A stretch of DNA of 54,681 nt, from the NCBI GenBank assembly GCA_016124255.1, contig WGOB01000012.1, positions 1-54,681 of the forward strand. Reading direction: 5' to 3'. This DNA comes from Alphaproteobacteria bacterium. Its GTDB lineage: Bacteria; Pseudomonadota; Alphaproteobacteria; Caulobacterales; Aquidulcibacteraceae. Made by a program: the position numbers and the translations under genes. This document shows positions 1-9,433 of this stretch, in pieces (the first letter of the stretch is position 1; the number at the start of each line of letters is the position of its first letter). Below the pieces are notes generated by a model that was given only the letters and a program-made list of their open reading frames with translations, ran no database searches and was not told the origin of the DNA.

Positions 1-2223
1 AACCGCAGCGATGAAACGGCGCCGGTGCTGGAATACGGCGTCGACTACTTCCAGCGCTTCGAGCCTCTCACCGTGGGCGACGCCTTGAAGCGCGTGCCGA
101 GCGTGTCGTTTCTTTCCGACGTACTGGAAAGCGACGGCGTGCGGTTGCGCGGGCTTGATCCGGCATACACGCAGATCCTGATCAACGGCGAACAAGTTCC
201 CGGCTCCGGCGACAGCTCCGGCGCCTTCGGCAACGGCGCCGACGGCGCGTTCTTCGTCGACCGCATCCCGGCGGAATTGATCGAGCGGGTGGAGGTCGTT
301 CGATCCAGCTCCGCGAACCGGTCGGGCGACGCGGTCGCAGGCGCGATCAATATCGTGCTGCGCGATTCGTTCACGCTCGAAGGCGGGTATATCCGCGCCG
401 GCGCGCTCTATTGGGAGAACGACGAAACCTGGGGCGAGACGATCGGCGGCGTCTGGGGCGGCGCGCTCGGCCCGGGCCGCGCCCTCGTCGGCTTCAACAT
501 GCAGGATCGGCACAACCCGAAGGATAAGTATTCCCTGCGCTTCGACGAGCCGGGCGGCGACATCGACAACAGCGAAGTGCAGACCGACGTGCGCGACGGG
601 ACGGATTATTCGGCGAACTTCTCCTACGAAGCCGATGTCGGGCCGGGCGCATTCTCGATCGACGGCTTTTTCGTCCATACGGACCGCACGCAGACGGAGA
701 ATTCCATCGAATTCGTCGAAGCCGTCGAGATCGACGACAACATCGACACGGCGAACCAGAACAACGTCGATATCGAGCAGCAGAGCTTCGCGTTCAATGC
801 GCGCTACGACGTAGAGATGTTCGGCGGCGAAACGCGGTTCAAGGCAGGCTTTGCGCGGTTCACGAACGAAGCCTTCGAGTTCGAGGACGAAGTGTCTTAC
901 GACGGGTCCTTCCCGGCGATCGACGAGTATGAGAGCGAGATCGCCGACACCGACCTCACCGACGAGGAATTCAAGCTGAAGCTCGAGCACGAGCGTCAGA
1001 TTCTCGAGAATTCAACGCTCGAAATGGGCCTTCACTATGAGCAGAAGGAGCGCGACAACCTCGTGCTCGCGGCCGACGAAGGCATTGACAGCAACTTCCC
1101 CTCGCCCCTCCCCTTCGACGGCTCGCTTGTCGATCGTGCGGACCTCGAGGCGATCGCCGGCGGCGACAACACGATCGAGCGCACGCGTCTCGATCCCTAC
1201 GTGATGCTGACGCGTCAGCTCGGGACCGTGACGTTTGAAGTCGGGGCGCGCTACGAGACGACCGATATCGAGATCGAAGATCGGACCGAGGGCGTGACGG
1301 TGGAGAATTCCTACGAGTTCCTACTGCCGTCCGGGCATTTCCGCCTGAACCTCACGGACAACGACCGGGTTACGATCTCGGGCGGGCGCACTGTGCGCAA
1401 TCCGAGCTTCACTTTCCTCTCGCCGGCGCTGTTGGAAGGCGAGCTCGGCGACAACGATTTCATCGGCAATCCGTTCCTGAAGCCGGAATCCGCGTGGGGT
1501 CTCGACATCGGCTACGAACGCCGGCTGGGGCGCACGGGCGTGTTCGGCGTCAACGTGTTCTACCGTGACGTTCGAAATCTGATCGAAGTGTTCAACACCG
1601 GCGCGCCGTCGGACGATTATTGCGGCAACTTCGAAGACGACACGGGGTTCACGTGCGACGACGTGGCGGATGGCGTTCCAGGCGCTGCGGACGATTTCGA
1701 CCCGGACTCGTTCGTCTATTCCGCGCGGAACACAGGCAATGGCGACGTGTGGGGGATCGAGTTCGATCTCTCCGCGCCGCTGACTGCGTTTGGCCTGGAA
1801 AACACCGGCGTGTTCGTGAACTACAGCTGGCTTGACAGCAATGTGCGCGACGAGTTCGGCGGGCGGATGTTCAACAGCCAGGCGGAGTCGGTGTTCAATA
1901 TCGGCTTCATCCAGGACATGCCGACGCTTGAGGCCGCTTTCGGCGCGACCTATCGCGACCAGGGCGAAGCCTATGGCCGCGTGGTCGGCGAGGAAGTGCG
2001 CACGTCCTACGGCCCGGACCTTGAGGTGTTCGTCGAGAAACGTTTCGGCGAACGGTTCGTGTTGCGCCTCACCGGCTCCAACTTGCTGGACGAATCCAAG
2101 GACGAAGCCTTCGACAAGTTCGACAATGCGCTCGATCAGATCGATCGCGACTATGACGAGTACGAAGTGGAGACCGAATCCGCCGGTCCGGTGTTCCAGA
2201 TCGTCGGGCGCTACGCGTTCTGA
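1..2223 (+). CDS. TonB-dependent outer-membrane receptor, 5' end missing
   Basis: Outer-membrane beta-barrel receptor for energised uptake of a scarce nutrient; the substrate cannot be read from the sequence. The reading frame is open to the first base of the window, so the signal peptide and TonB box lie outside; 740 residues are visible. The plug domain fills roughly the first 130 residues (VGDALKRVPSV, RLRGLDPAYTQILING, then ERVEVVRSSSANRSGDAVAGA, a plug hallmark). The rest is barrel and ends in the aromatic residue expected for outer-membrane insertion (GRYAF). One putative extracellular loop near 1615-1710 is very Asp-rich and carries a Cys pair. It converges on the beta-lactamase-family gene at 2285. 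Confidence 0.93.
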   Translation, partial: NRSDETAPVLEYGVDYFQRFEPLTVGDALKRVPSVSFLSDVLESDGVRLRGLDPAYTQILINGEQVPGSGDSSGAFGNGADGAFFVDRIPAELIERVEVVRSSSANRSGDAVAGAINIVLRDSFTLEGGYIRAGALYWENDETWGETIGGVWGGALGPGRALVGFNMQDRHNPKDKYSLRFDEPGGDIDNSEVQTDVRDGTDYSANFSYEADVGPGAFSIDGFFVHTDRTQTENSIEFVEAVEIDDNIDTANQNNVDIEQQSFAFNARYDVEMFGGETRFKAGFARFTNEAFEFEDEVSYDGSFPAIDEYESEIADTDLTDEEFKLKLEHERQILENSTLEMGLHYEQKERDNLVLAADEGIDSNFPSPLPFDGSLVDRADLEAIAGGDNTIERTRLDPYVMLTRQLGTVTFEVGARYETTDIEIEDRTEGVTVENSYEFLLPSGHFRLNLTDNDRVTISGGRTVRNPSFTFLSPALLEGELGDNDFIGNPFLKPESAWGLDIGYERRLGRTGVFGVNVFYRDVRNLIEVFNTGAPSDDYCGNFEDDTGFTCDDVADGVPGAADDFDPDSFVYSARNTGNGDVWGIEFDLSAPLTAFGLENTGVFVNYSWLDSNVRDEFGGRMFNSQAESVFNIGFIQDMPTLEAAFGATYRDQGEAYGRVVGEEVRTSYGPDLEVFVEKRFGERFVLRLTGSNLLDESKDEAFDKFDNALDQIDRDYDEYEVETESAGPVFQIVGRYAF

Positions 2224-2252
2224 GCCGATCGCGTCGCTGTGGTTCGCGCCGT

Positions 2253-2271
2253 CCCTCCCCCTGTGGAGGGG
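2253..2271. terminator. Possible bidirectional terminator hairpin
   Basis: GC-rich inverted repeat between two convergent genes. CCCTCC at 2253-2258 can pair with GGAGGG at 2265-2270, or CCCCT with AGGGG one register over. A short T-rich stretch follows at 2281-2287 on the plus strand. Stem and U-tract are not ideally spaced, so this is tentative. Confidence 0.35.
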
Positions 2272-2284
2272 CGGCGGTTCATTT

Positions 2285-3679
2285 TTAAGGTACGGCGACC
2301 CAACAGATCCGACCGTCCGAGGCGTAGCCGAAGAGGATGTGGGTGACGAGGCCGTCGCCGTAGTGCACCCGATATCGGCGGGCGCGGACGTTCCCTAACG
2401 TGTATTCTTCGGTCGGCGCGACTTCCGTGATCGCGTCCAGACGCGGCCCGACCTCTTCCGGCTGCGGCGACGTCGACACGATTTGCGCTTCCGACGCCAA
2501 CAGCGCAGAAGCGATTGTCGGATCTGTGCGCGCGAGGATCGCACGCGCCGCGACGGTGATCGCCGGCGCAGTGTCGCGGCGTACACGCTCGGCATATTCC
2601 GTGGAGGCGGGCGCGAAGATTGTGGTGATCTGCGCTGCGAGGCGGCGCAGCGCCATCGTAACGCCGCCGCCCGCACAATTGGTGGAAAGGAAGACCCCCA
2701 CGCTAGGGCTCGGCGCCCATCGCGCGAAACTGGTGAAACCCGGGACGCCGCCGGAATGGGTGTAGTACGGGCGGCCGCGGATGGAATCGACGTTCCAGCC
2801 CATGGCGTACGGATAGGGCCGGCCGGTGTTGAGGCGCACCGGCGTAACCATGGCGGCCGCGGTTTCCGGCGCGATCAGCCGCGGGGCGCGCATTTCATTC
2901 AGCCACGCGATCGCGTCGTGCGCTGACAGAAGAAGGCCGCCGTCGGCGGTCTGCGACACTTCCCGCGACATGCGCACAGCCGGCTCGTATCCGCCGCCCT
3001 CAGCCAGCACATAGGGTTCGGCCTTATCGGGGATATGCGCTTCGCCGTCGTCGGGGCGGGCGTCGCGCATCGCGAGCGGCTGTATAATCCGGGTGCGGAC
3101 GAACTCGCCGTATGGCGCACCGGCGACATCTTCGATCAGCCAGCCAAGCACGCAATAGCCGGTATTGGAGTAGAGAAACGCATCGCCCGGCGCGAACCAT
3201 ACGTCGGGTCCGGCACGGCGCAGGAGTTCGCTGCGCGGCAGGGGCGCGGTCCAGAAATCGTCGTCGAGATCATAGGCAGGAAGCCCACCGGTGTGGGTGA
3301 GGAGCGCGCGAATGGTGACAGACCGCCAAGCCGGCGGCAGATTTTCAACATAGCCGCCGATTGGCGCGTCCGGCTCGACCGCGCCGGATTCCACCAATTG
3401 CAGGACGCCGTGCGCGGTGAAGGCTTTGCAGAGGGACCCGATCTGGAAGAGCGTAGCGGGCTCCACCGGCGCGCCAGACGCAATGTCGGCGCGCCCATAG
3501 CCCTTCGCGATGAGGCCGCGCCCATGCAGGGACACCGCAAGCGTGAGGCCCGGCAGGCGCGCCCGCGCCATCGCCTCCTCCACCAGCGGATCGACACTGA
3601 TGCTTGGCGGGCGCGCTGAGGCTGGCGCGGCGACGGCGCAGAGCGCCAACGGGCCAGCCAAAACGTCACGCCGACGCAT
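2285..3679 (-). CDS. Serine beta-lactamase-family hydrolase (class C / esterase-like), exported
   Basis: Member of the penicillin-binding-protein-like serine hydrolase family, which includes class C beta-lactamases, D-peptidases and esterases. The substrate is unknown. The 464 residues start with a signal peptide (MRRRDVLAGPLALCAVAAPASA). The catalytic SxxK is S82-L-C-K85, YxN is Y170-S-N172, and a downstream HSGG stands in for the KTG box, as in esterase-like members. A C-terminal extension of about 100 residues follows the hydrolase domain. The start is supported by a GAGGGGAG ribosome-binding site. It is divergent from the P450 gene at 3808 across a 128-base gap. True beta-lactamase activity should not be assumed. 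Confidence 0.88.
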   Translation of the reverse strand: MRRRDVLAGPLALCAVAAPASARPPSISVDPLVEEAMARARLPGLTLAVSLHGRGLIAKGYGRADIASGAPVEPATLFQIGSLCKAFTAHGVLQLVESGAVEPDAPIGGYVENLPPAWRSVTIRALLTHTGGLPAYDLDDDFWTAPLPRSELLRRAGPDVWFAPGDAFLYSNTGYCVLGWLIEDVAGAPYGEFVRTRIIQPLAMRDARPDDGEAHIPDKAEPYVLAEGGGYEPAVRMSREVSQTADGGLLLSAHDAIAWLNEMRAPRLIAPETAAAMVTPVRLNTGRPYPYAMGWNVDSIRGRPYYTHSGGVPGFTSFARWAPSPSVGVFLSTNCAGGGVTMALRRLAAQITTIFAPASTEYAERVRRDTAPAITVAARAILARTDPTIASALLASEAQIVSTSPQPEEVGPRLDAITEVAPTEEYTLGNVRARRYRVHYGDGLVTHILFGYASDGRICWVAVP

Positions 3680-3807
3680 CCGGCGTCTCCCCTCTTTTTC
3701 ACATCAAACCCGCTTTTCTGGACGGGGAATTGGCGCCATTCTGCAAAAAATGACGCCTCAGTCACGCGCTGAGGCGCGGCAGGCAGAATCCAGACCTGGA
3801 GGATATC

Positions 3808-5088
3808 ATGAGCGCCGCACCTGCCCGTCCCATCGAAGCCTCCGGCGCCCGCGAGACGGACCGCCAGCGCGAAGAGCGCGCGAAGGCCTACGCCACACCG
3901 CTGGAAGCGTTCAATCCGGCGGACAACATGCTCTTCCGCGACGATGTGCACTGGCCGTATTTCGAGCGGCTGCGCGCCGAGGCGCCGGTGCATTATTGCT
4001 CGACCCATCCGGAGTTCCCGTACTGGTCCGTCACCAAGTACCACGACATCATGGCGGTGGACACGAACCACCAGGACTTCTCCTCGGAGCCGACGATCGT
4101 GCTGCCGGACCCGGACGAAGACTTCACGCTGCCGATGTTCATCGCGATGGATCCGCCAAAGCACGACGAGCAGCGCAAGACGGTCTCGCCGATCGTCGCG
4201 CCGGATAGTTTGATGCGCATGGAGCCGATCATCCGAGAGCGCGCGGCCGGTCTTTTGGACGCCATGCCGCGCGGCGAGGTTTTCGACTGGGTGGACGCGA
4301 TCTCGATCGAACTTACGACGCAGATGTTGGCGACTTTGTTCGACTTCCCCTGGGAAGATCGGCGTAAGCTGACGCGCTGGTCGGATGTGGCGACGGCGGC
4401 GCCCGATTCCGGCATCGTCGAAAGCGAGGATGCGCGCCGCGCCGAGTTGCTGGAATGCCTCGGCTATTTCACCAGTTTGTGGAACGCGCGCGCCAAGGGC
4501 GATGGCGGGCACGACCTCATCTCGATGATGGCGCGCGGCGACTCTACGAAGAACATGCAACCGATGGAGTATCTGGGAAACCTGATCCTGCTGATCGTCG
4601 GCGGCAACGACACCACGCGCAACTCGATCTCCGGCGGGCTCTACGCGCTCAACAAGTTTCCCGAACAGTACGACAAGCTGCGCGCGAATCCTTCGCTCAT
4701 CCCCTCGATGGTGAGCGAGATCATCCGGTGGCAGACGCCGCTCGCCTATATGCGCCGGCGGGCGACCCGCGATGTCGAGCTTCGCGGGCAAAAGATCAAG
4801 GAAGGCGACCGTGTGCTGATGTGGTACGTGTCGGGCAACCGGGACGACGAGGTGATCGACAATCCCTACGAGTTCATCATCGATCGGCCGAACGTGCGCC
4901 GGCATCTCTCGTTCGGCTTCGGCATCCATCGCTGCGTGGGAAACCGTCTGGCGGAAATGCAGCTGCGGATCGTCTGGGAAGAAATCCTGAAGCGCTTCGA
5001 TCGCATCGAGGTTGTCGACGAGCCGCGCCGGGTGATGTCGAGCTTCGTCAAGGGCTACGAATACATGCCGGTTCGGATCGCGGCCTGA
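3808..5088 (+). CDS. Cytochrome P450, CYP153-like (probable alkane/fatty-acid terminal hydroxylase)
   Basis: Soluble haem monooxygenase of 426 residues. All P450 landmarks are present: I-helix G265-G-N-D-T-T270, ExxR at E304-R307, and the haem-ligand loop FGFGIHRCVGNRLAE with Cys376. The stretch MDPPKHDEQRKTVSP and the C-terminal pattern around VSGNRDD and LSFGFGIHRCVGNRLAEMQL resemble CYP153 enzymes, which hydroxylate n-alkanes and related chains at the terminal carbon. CYP153 genes often sit with a ferredoxin and ferredoxin reductase; neither is adjacent here, so redox partners must be elsewhere. The start follows a good ribosome-binding site (tggagg). Family assignment is from remembered motifs, not a search. 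Confidence 0.87.
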   Translation: MSAAPARPIEASGARETDRQREERAKAYATPLEAFNPADNMLFRDDVHWPYFERLRAEAPVHYCSTHPEFPYWSVTKYHDIMAVDTNHQDFSSEPTIVLPDPDEDFTLPMFIAMDPPKHDEQRKTVSPIVAPDSLMRMEPIIRERAAGLLDAMPRGEVFDWVDAISIELTTQMLATLFDFPWEDRRKLTRWSDVATAAPDSGIVESEDARRAELLECLGYFTSLWNARAKGDGGHDLISMMARGDSTKNMQPMEYLGNLILLIVGGNDTTRNSISGGLYALNKFPEQYDKLRANPSLIPSMVSEIIRWQTPLAYMRRRATRDVELRGQKIKEGDRVLMWYVSGNRDDEVIDNPYEFIIDRPNVRRHLSFGFGIHRCVGNRLAEMQLRIVWEEILKRFDRIEVVDEPRRVMSSFVKGYEYMPVRIAA

Positions 5089-5175
5089 GTGCGCCTCGGC
5101 GTGGCGGCGTCCTCGAAGACTTGATGCAACACGCAGCGTCAGAGACTAAAGTGCGCGCCTCGCATGGGGGACCGC

Positions 5176-6645
5176 ATGATCAGGCTCGCAGCGCTTCTTG
5201 GGCTATTGATTGCGTGCATCGCCGCGCCTGCGCATGCCCAGGGCCGCTGGCTGCGCGTGGAGAGCGCACACTTCGTCGTCGTCATCGACCATAGCGAGTC
5301 CCGGGTCGCCGCGACCCTGGAGCGCTTGGAGGCGTTCGATGCGCTCCTCCGGTCGATCACCCGAGTTCCGCCTGATGACGATCCGGTGAAGCTCGAAGTC
5401 TATCTCTTCCGAGGCGCGGGCTTGCTGGCCGAAGTCCGCGGCGTGAGCTCGACGGGCTCCATCGTCGGGTTCTACACCGCCTCGCCGGACATGATCGCGG
5501 CGCTCGCCGAGTTCCGCGGCGATCCCGACGACGCCGAGCACATCCTTTTTCACGAGTACGCGCACCACTTTATGTTGCGCTATTTTCCGGTCGCCTACCC
5601 CGCCTGGTATGTGGAAGGGTTTGCGGAATATGTCGCCACCGTGGAGGTGGGGCCAGACACCTATTCGATCGGTCGGTTTGAGCCGATGCGCATCCGGTCC
5701 CTTGAGGTCACGCGCTGGGTGCCGATGGCGCGGCTGCTCTCGGCGCCGGTGTCGGCGCTCTCGGCGGAGGAACGTCAGAATTTCTACGCACAGAGCTGGC
5801 TGCTGGTGCATTATTGCGCCAACACGCCCGGCTGCACTGAAGCGCTGCAGCGTTATTTCGGTGCGCTGCGCGAAGGCGGCGAGCCGATCGCGGCGTTTTC
5901 CGACCATTTCCAGATGACGCCGGACGCGATGCAGAATGAATTGCGCCGCTATATCCGCACTGCACTGACGTACGTGACCCGCGCGCGTACGCCGTCGCGT
6001 TCGACGTTCGCTGTCACGCGGTTGCCGGCTGGCGCGGACGACCTCCTGACGCGGGACTTGCGGCTTCGGCGCGGCGTGCAGGAGGACGATCGCGACGCAC
6101 TGATCGAGGCCGTTCGGCGGCGCGCTTCGGGCAGCTCTGATCCGTTCGCGCTGCGTACGCTCGGTCGCGCGGAGATATTGGCGGAGAATTTCGACGCGGC
6201 GCAGGCAGCGCTGAACACCGCCTTGACGGCGGCGCCGGACGACGTGGAGGCGCTCTACTTGATGGGCGTCGCCTTCGCCCAGCAGGCGGCCAATTCGGGA
6301 GACTCAGAGGCGCTCATCGCCGAGAGCCGCCGCTATTTCGTGCGCGCTTTTCAGATCGATCCACGCCATGCGCCGACGCTATACCGCTTCGCTATGACCT
6401 TCTGGCGCAACGATGCGCCGATGCCGCGGGAACGGCTCGACATCCTCGTGGAGGCCGCCAATCTCGCGCCGCAGGTGGATGAAATCGGCATCAATGCCGG
6501 TATCCAGTTGCTCAGCCACGGCCGGCGGGATGAGGCGATCGCAGTCTTGCGGCCGATCGCCTATGCGCCCCACGGCGGCTCTACGTCCAATGCTGCGCGC
6601 GCCATGCTGGACGCGCTCGCCCCGGCTGACGCGCCGGCGCAGTGA
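5176..6645 (+). CDS. Secreted HExxH (gluzincin-like) protein with TPR region
   Basis: Exported protein of 489 residues with signal peptide MIRLAALLGLLIACIAAPAHAQ. A zinc-protease-type motif H126-E-Y-A-H130 is followed 20 residues on by E147 in WYVEGFAEY, the spacing expected of a gluzincin third ligand. The C-terminal part, roughly residues 310-470, is helical and TPR-like (NFDAAQAALNTAL, LYLMGVAFAQQA). Such proteins are often annotated as DUF1570 or TPR proteins; proteolytic activity is inferred. An ATG also occurs at 5164, but GGGGGA just upstream of 5176 and the signal peptide favour the later start. It ends five bases before the end of the convergent small ORF at 6650. Confidence 0.82.
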   Translation: MIRLAALLGLLIACIAAPAHAQGRWLRVESAHFVVVIDHSESRVAATLERLEAFDALLRSITRVPPDDDPVKLEVYLFRGAGLLAEVRGVSSTGSIVGFYTASPDMIAALAEFRGDPDDAEHILFHEYAHHFMLRYFPVAYPAWYVEGFAEYVATVEVGPDTYSIGRFEPMRIRSLEVTRWVPMARLLSAPVSALSAEERQNFYAQSWLLVHYCANTPGCTEALQRYFGALREGGEPIAAFSDHFQMTPDAMQNELRRYIRTALTYVTRARTPSRSTFAVTRLPAGADDLLTRDLRLRRGVQEDDRDALIEAVRRRASGSSDPFALRTLGRAEILAENFDAAQAALNTALTAAPDDVEALYLMGVAFAQQAANSGDSEALIAESRRYFVRAFQIDPRHAPTLYRFAMTFWRNDAPMPRERLDILVEAANLAPQVDEIGINAGIQLLSHGRRDEAIAVLRPIAYAPHGGSTSNAARAMLDALAPADAPAQ

Positions 6646-6649
6646 AGGC

Positions 6650-6829
6650 TCAAGCCGAGCCTGACGGCGCTCCGCTGATTGCGACGCGCTCTTGGGTGCC
6701 GTCGCGGCGTTCAATGAACACCACTTTATAATCTGCGGAGGCGTGGGCCTTCGCGCCGGTGGCTTTCGCCAATGCAATCTGGCGATCGGCGCGTTGGCGG
6801 CGGATGTCGAGTTCCGTTTGCGTGGTCAT
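6650..6829 (-). CDS. Small hypothetical protein (59 aa), last gene of the dnaN-recF run
   Basis: I do not recognise this protein. It begins MTTQTELDIRRQRADRQ, is hydrophilic and basic in its first half, and then has a short predicted strand region (DYKVVFIERRDG). Evidence that it is real: a textbook GGGAGGT ribosome-binding site 7 bases before the ATG at 6829, codon use like its neighbours, and a position 63 bases after recF on the same strand, suggesting cotranscription with dnaN and recF. No membrane segment or signal peptide is seen. Confidence 0.66.
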   Translation of the reverse strand: MTTQTELDIRRQRADRQIALAKATGAKAHASADYKVVFIERRDGTQERVAISGAPSGSA

Positions 6830-6892
6830 CGCGGGACCTCCCTTGGCTTGTTTCCAGTCACATTGGTCCTTGGAGCGCTGCGTGCAACCCGA

Positions 6893-8026
6893 TTAGGCGC
6901 CGACGCGGATCAGTTGGCCGCGGTCGCCGAAGGCGTCGAACAGTTCAGCGTCGGTCCCCGTCAGCCAGGCTTGACCGGGATTGGTGAGAAGTTCGTCGTA
7001 CAAGGCGGCGCGGCGCGCGGCGTCGAGGTGGGCGGCGGCCTCATCGATCAGCAGCAGCGCGGGACCTGCGCCGGGATCATCGGCGAGCGCACGCGCATGG
7101 GCGAGAAAGAGCCCCAGAAGCAACGCTTTCTGCTCGCCAGTCGAGCAATGCTCGGCGGCGATATTCTTGGCGGCGTGGCGGACAATGAGATCGCTGCGAT
7201 GGGGGCCGTCCAGCGCACGACCCACGGCGGCGTCGCGCGGGCGAACGTCGCGGAGCGCGCCAGCGAAGCGATCTTCGACGTCGAAGCTTTTTTCGTGCGC
7301 CAGAAATTGCGCCTCAAGCGCGCCTTCAAGCGCGATGTCGGCTTTCGGGAATGCGCCATCCGGCCGTTGCGCGATCGCGCGACGGAGCAATTCCAGAGTC
7401 TCCACGCGCGCCGCGGCCATGGCTGCGCCGTGTCCCGCCATTTCGCGCTCCAGGCTCGCGAGCCATTGAGCGTCGGCCCCGGGCTCCGCCAGCAGGCGCT
7501 GTCGTTCGCGCATCGCGCGCTCATACGCGGCGGCCTGCGCGCCATGCTCTGGCGACCGCGCAATCGTCATGCGGTCGAAGAAGCGACGCCGATCGGCCGG
7601 AGGGCCGGCGAACAATCGATCCATCGCCGGGATCACCCACGTCATGCGGAGCGCGCGGGCGAGATCGCCGGGCGCGGCGGCGGCGCCGTTCATCCGCGCC
7701 ACGCGCTTGGTTCCGCCTTCGGGCGTCCGCTCAGCGCCGACGCCAAGCTGCAACATCTCGCCGTCTGCGTTTATGCGCGCGGCCACGGACCATGGCCGTG
7801 CGCGCGCAGCGGCGCCAGTTTCGCCGTCACGGGCAAGATCCAGGAGGCCGGCGCCGCGCAATCCCCTGCCCGGCGCAAACATCGTCAGCGCTTCAATAAT
7901 GTTGGTCTTGCCGGCGCCATTGGCGCCGAAGAGGCAGACGGGGCGACCGTCGAGTTCAAGATCCAGCGACTCGTGATTGCGGAAATCCGTGAGACTGAGG
8001 CGCGTGCAAGAGAGACGATAGCTCAT
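6893..8026 (-). CDS. recF: DNA replication and repair protein RecF
   Basis: SMC-like ATPase that loads RecA at single-strand gaps with RecO and RecR. The 377 residues show the family N-terminus (LSLTDFRNHESLDLEL), a Walker A loop GANGAGKTN near residues 34-42, a signature-like segment STGEQKALLLGL, and the Walker B/D-loop region ALLLIDEAAAHLDAARR. The length is normal. It lies 61 bases downstream of dnaN on the same strand, the standard dnaA-dnaN-recF order. gyrB, which often follows, is replaced here by a 59-residue ORF. Confidence 0.96.
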   Translation of the reverse strand: MSYRLSCTRLSLTDFRNHESLDLELDGRPVCLFGANGAGKTNIIEALTMFAPGRGLRGAGLLDLARDGETGAAARARPWSVAARINADGEMLQLGVGAERTPEGGTKRVARMNGAAAAPGDLARALRMTWVIPAMDRLFAGPPADRRRFFDRMTIARSPEHGAQAAAYERAMRERQRLLAEPGADAQWLASLEREMAGHGAAMAAARVETLELLRRAIAQRPDGAFPKADIALEGALEAQFLAHEKSFDVEDRFAGALRDVRPRDAAVGRALDGPHRSDLIVRHAAKNIAAEHCSTGEQKALLLGLFLAHARALADDPGAGPALLLIDEAAAHLDAARRAALYDELLTNPGQAWLTGTDAELFDAFGDRGQLIRVGA

Positions 8027-8087
8027 GCGGCGCCTGCGCGCGTTGGACCAATACGCCCGTTCTCCCGCGGCCTGCGGATGGCGCCGC

Positions 8088-9209
8088 TCACACGCGGAGC
8101 GGCATCAACACGTAGAGCGCGTGATCGTCGCTTTCGTCGCGCACGAGCGTGGGCGAGCCAGAATCTGCGAGTTCGAACAGCGCCTGCTCGCCGCTGATCT
8201 GACCGGACACGTCAAGCAGATACTTGGCGTTGAACCCGATCTCCATCGCCTCGTCGCCGTATTCCGCCGACAGATCCTCTGTCGCGAGGCCGGCGTCGGG
8301 ATTGTTGACCGTCAATGTCACCTTGTCCGGCTCGATCGCCAGGCGCACGGAGCGCGTGCGCTCGGCGGAAACAGTGGCGACCCGATCGACGGCCTCCTTA
8401 AAGGCCTTGTTCTCAAGTTTCAGCTTGCGCGAATTCTGCTTGGGGATGACGCGCGCATATTCCGGAAACGACCCATCGATCAATTTCGACGTGAGGACAG
8501 CGTCGTTCACGGCGAAGCGAATCTTCTGCGCACTGACGGAAACGCGGACATCGTCGGCGGCGTCGTCGAGCAGGCGGCGCAGCTCATTGATGGTCTTGCG
8601 GGGCACGATCACGCCCGGCATCTTCGTGGCCCCTTGCGGGGCGGGATAATCGGCGAGTGCAAGGCGGTGACCGTCCGTCGCGACAGCACGCAGCATGTGC
8701 GCGCCGCCGCCGTCGGCGATGGTGTGGAAGTAGATCCCGTTCAGGTAGTAGCGCGTCTCTTCGGTGGAGATGGCGAACCGGGTCTTGTCGATAAGGCGCG
8801 CGAGCTCCACTGGACCGATCGCGAACTCGGTGTCGAAGCCGTCGGCGGGCATGAGCGGAAAGTCATCCGCCGGCAGCACCGGCAGATGCAGCCTGGTTCG
8901 CGCCGCGGCGATGAACAGACGCGGGTCGTCCGGCTTCAGCTCAAGCAACACCGGCGCGCTCTCGGGCAGCTTGCGCACGAAGTCGTACAGGTTGTGCGCC
9001 GGGGCGGAAATTGCGCCAGGCCGCTGGATGTCCGCAGGCAGCGTCTCCGAAATCTCGATGTCGAGATCGGTTGCGGCGAGGCGCAACGCGTCGCCCTGCG
9101 CCGTCAGCAGCACGTTGGACAGAATGGGGATGGTGTTGCGCCGTTCAACGACGCTTTGCACGTGCGTGAGCGCCTTCAGGAAGGCGGCGCGCTCCAGATT
9201 CAGCCGCAT
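8088..9209 (-). CDS. dnaN: DNA polymerase III sliding clamp (beta subunit)
   Basis: Ring-forming processivity factor of replication, 373 residues (typical 366-375). Begins MRLNLERAAFLKALTHVQSVVERRNTIPIL, split here by position: residues 1-17 form the first strand and helix, and VVERRNTIPILSNVLL is the conserved first-domain signature. Three repeated clamp domains follow; the C-terminus ends HALYVLMPLRV, the usual clamp ending. It sits downstream of dnaA across a 224-base gap that may hold its own promoter. Confidence 0.97.
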   Translation of the reverse strand: MRLNLERAAFLKALTHVQSVVERRNTIPILSNVLLTAQGDALRLAATDLDIEISETLPADIQRPGAISAPAHNLYDFVRKLPESAPVLLELKPDDPRLFIAAARTRLHLPVLPADDFPLMPADGFDTEFAIGPVELARLIDKTRFAISTEETRYYLNGIYFHTIADGGGAHMLRAVATDGHRLALADYPAPQGATKMPGVIVPRKTINELRRLLDDAADDVRVSVSAQKIRFAVNDAVLTSKLIDGSFPEYARVIPKQNSRKLKLENKAFKEAVDRVATVSAERTRSVRLAIEPDKVTLTVNNPDAGLATEDLSAEYGDEAMEIGFNAKYLLDVSGQISGEQALFELADSGSPTLVRDESDDHALYVLMPLRV

Positions 9210-9398
9210 CTATTCTTGCCCTCGACCATGGCCGCATCGACAGATTTCGCGCGGCGCGCCGGCCCGCATGCTGCGAGTCGCGGGCAAACCCTGGCCGGTT
9301 TCGAGAGGGGTGTGAAGCGGTTTTGAGGGCGAAACCGGCCCGATCGGCCGATTCGGCGCGATCCGTTGCAGCGTCCCTCCGCGTCCCTTGCGCACGCC

Positions 9399-9415
9399 CT
9401 CCGGCCAAGCCGGAG
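9399..9415 (-). terminator. Hairpin 19 bases after the dnaA stop
   Basis: Perfect 7-bp stem CTCCGGC / GCCGGAG with a three-base loop, in the dnaA-dnaN gap. There is no U-tract on the minus strand, so it is at best a weak or partial terminator or an mRNA 3'-end structure. Confidence 0.3.
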
Positions 9416-9433
9416 AGCGCTCGCGACAGCGCC

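Noticed and set aside
3136-4929. Minus-strand open frame across the P450 and hydrolase genes
   Set aside because: No recognisable domain; both overlapped genes have complete motifs.
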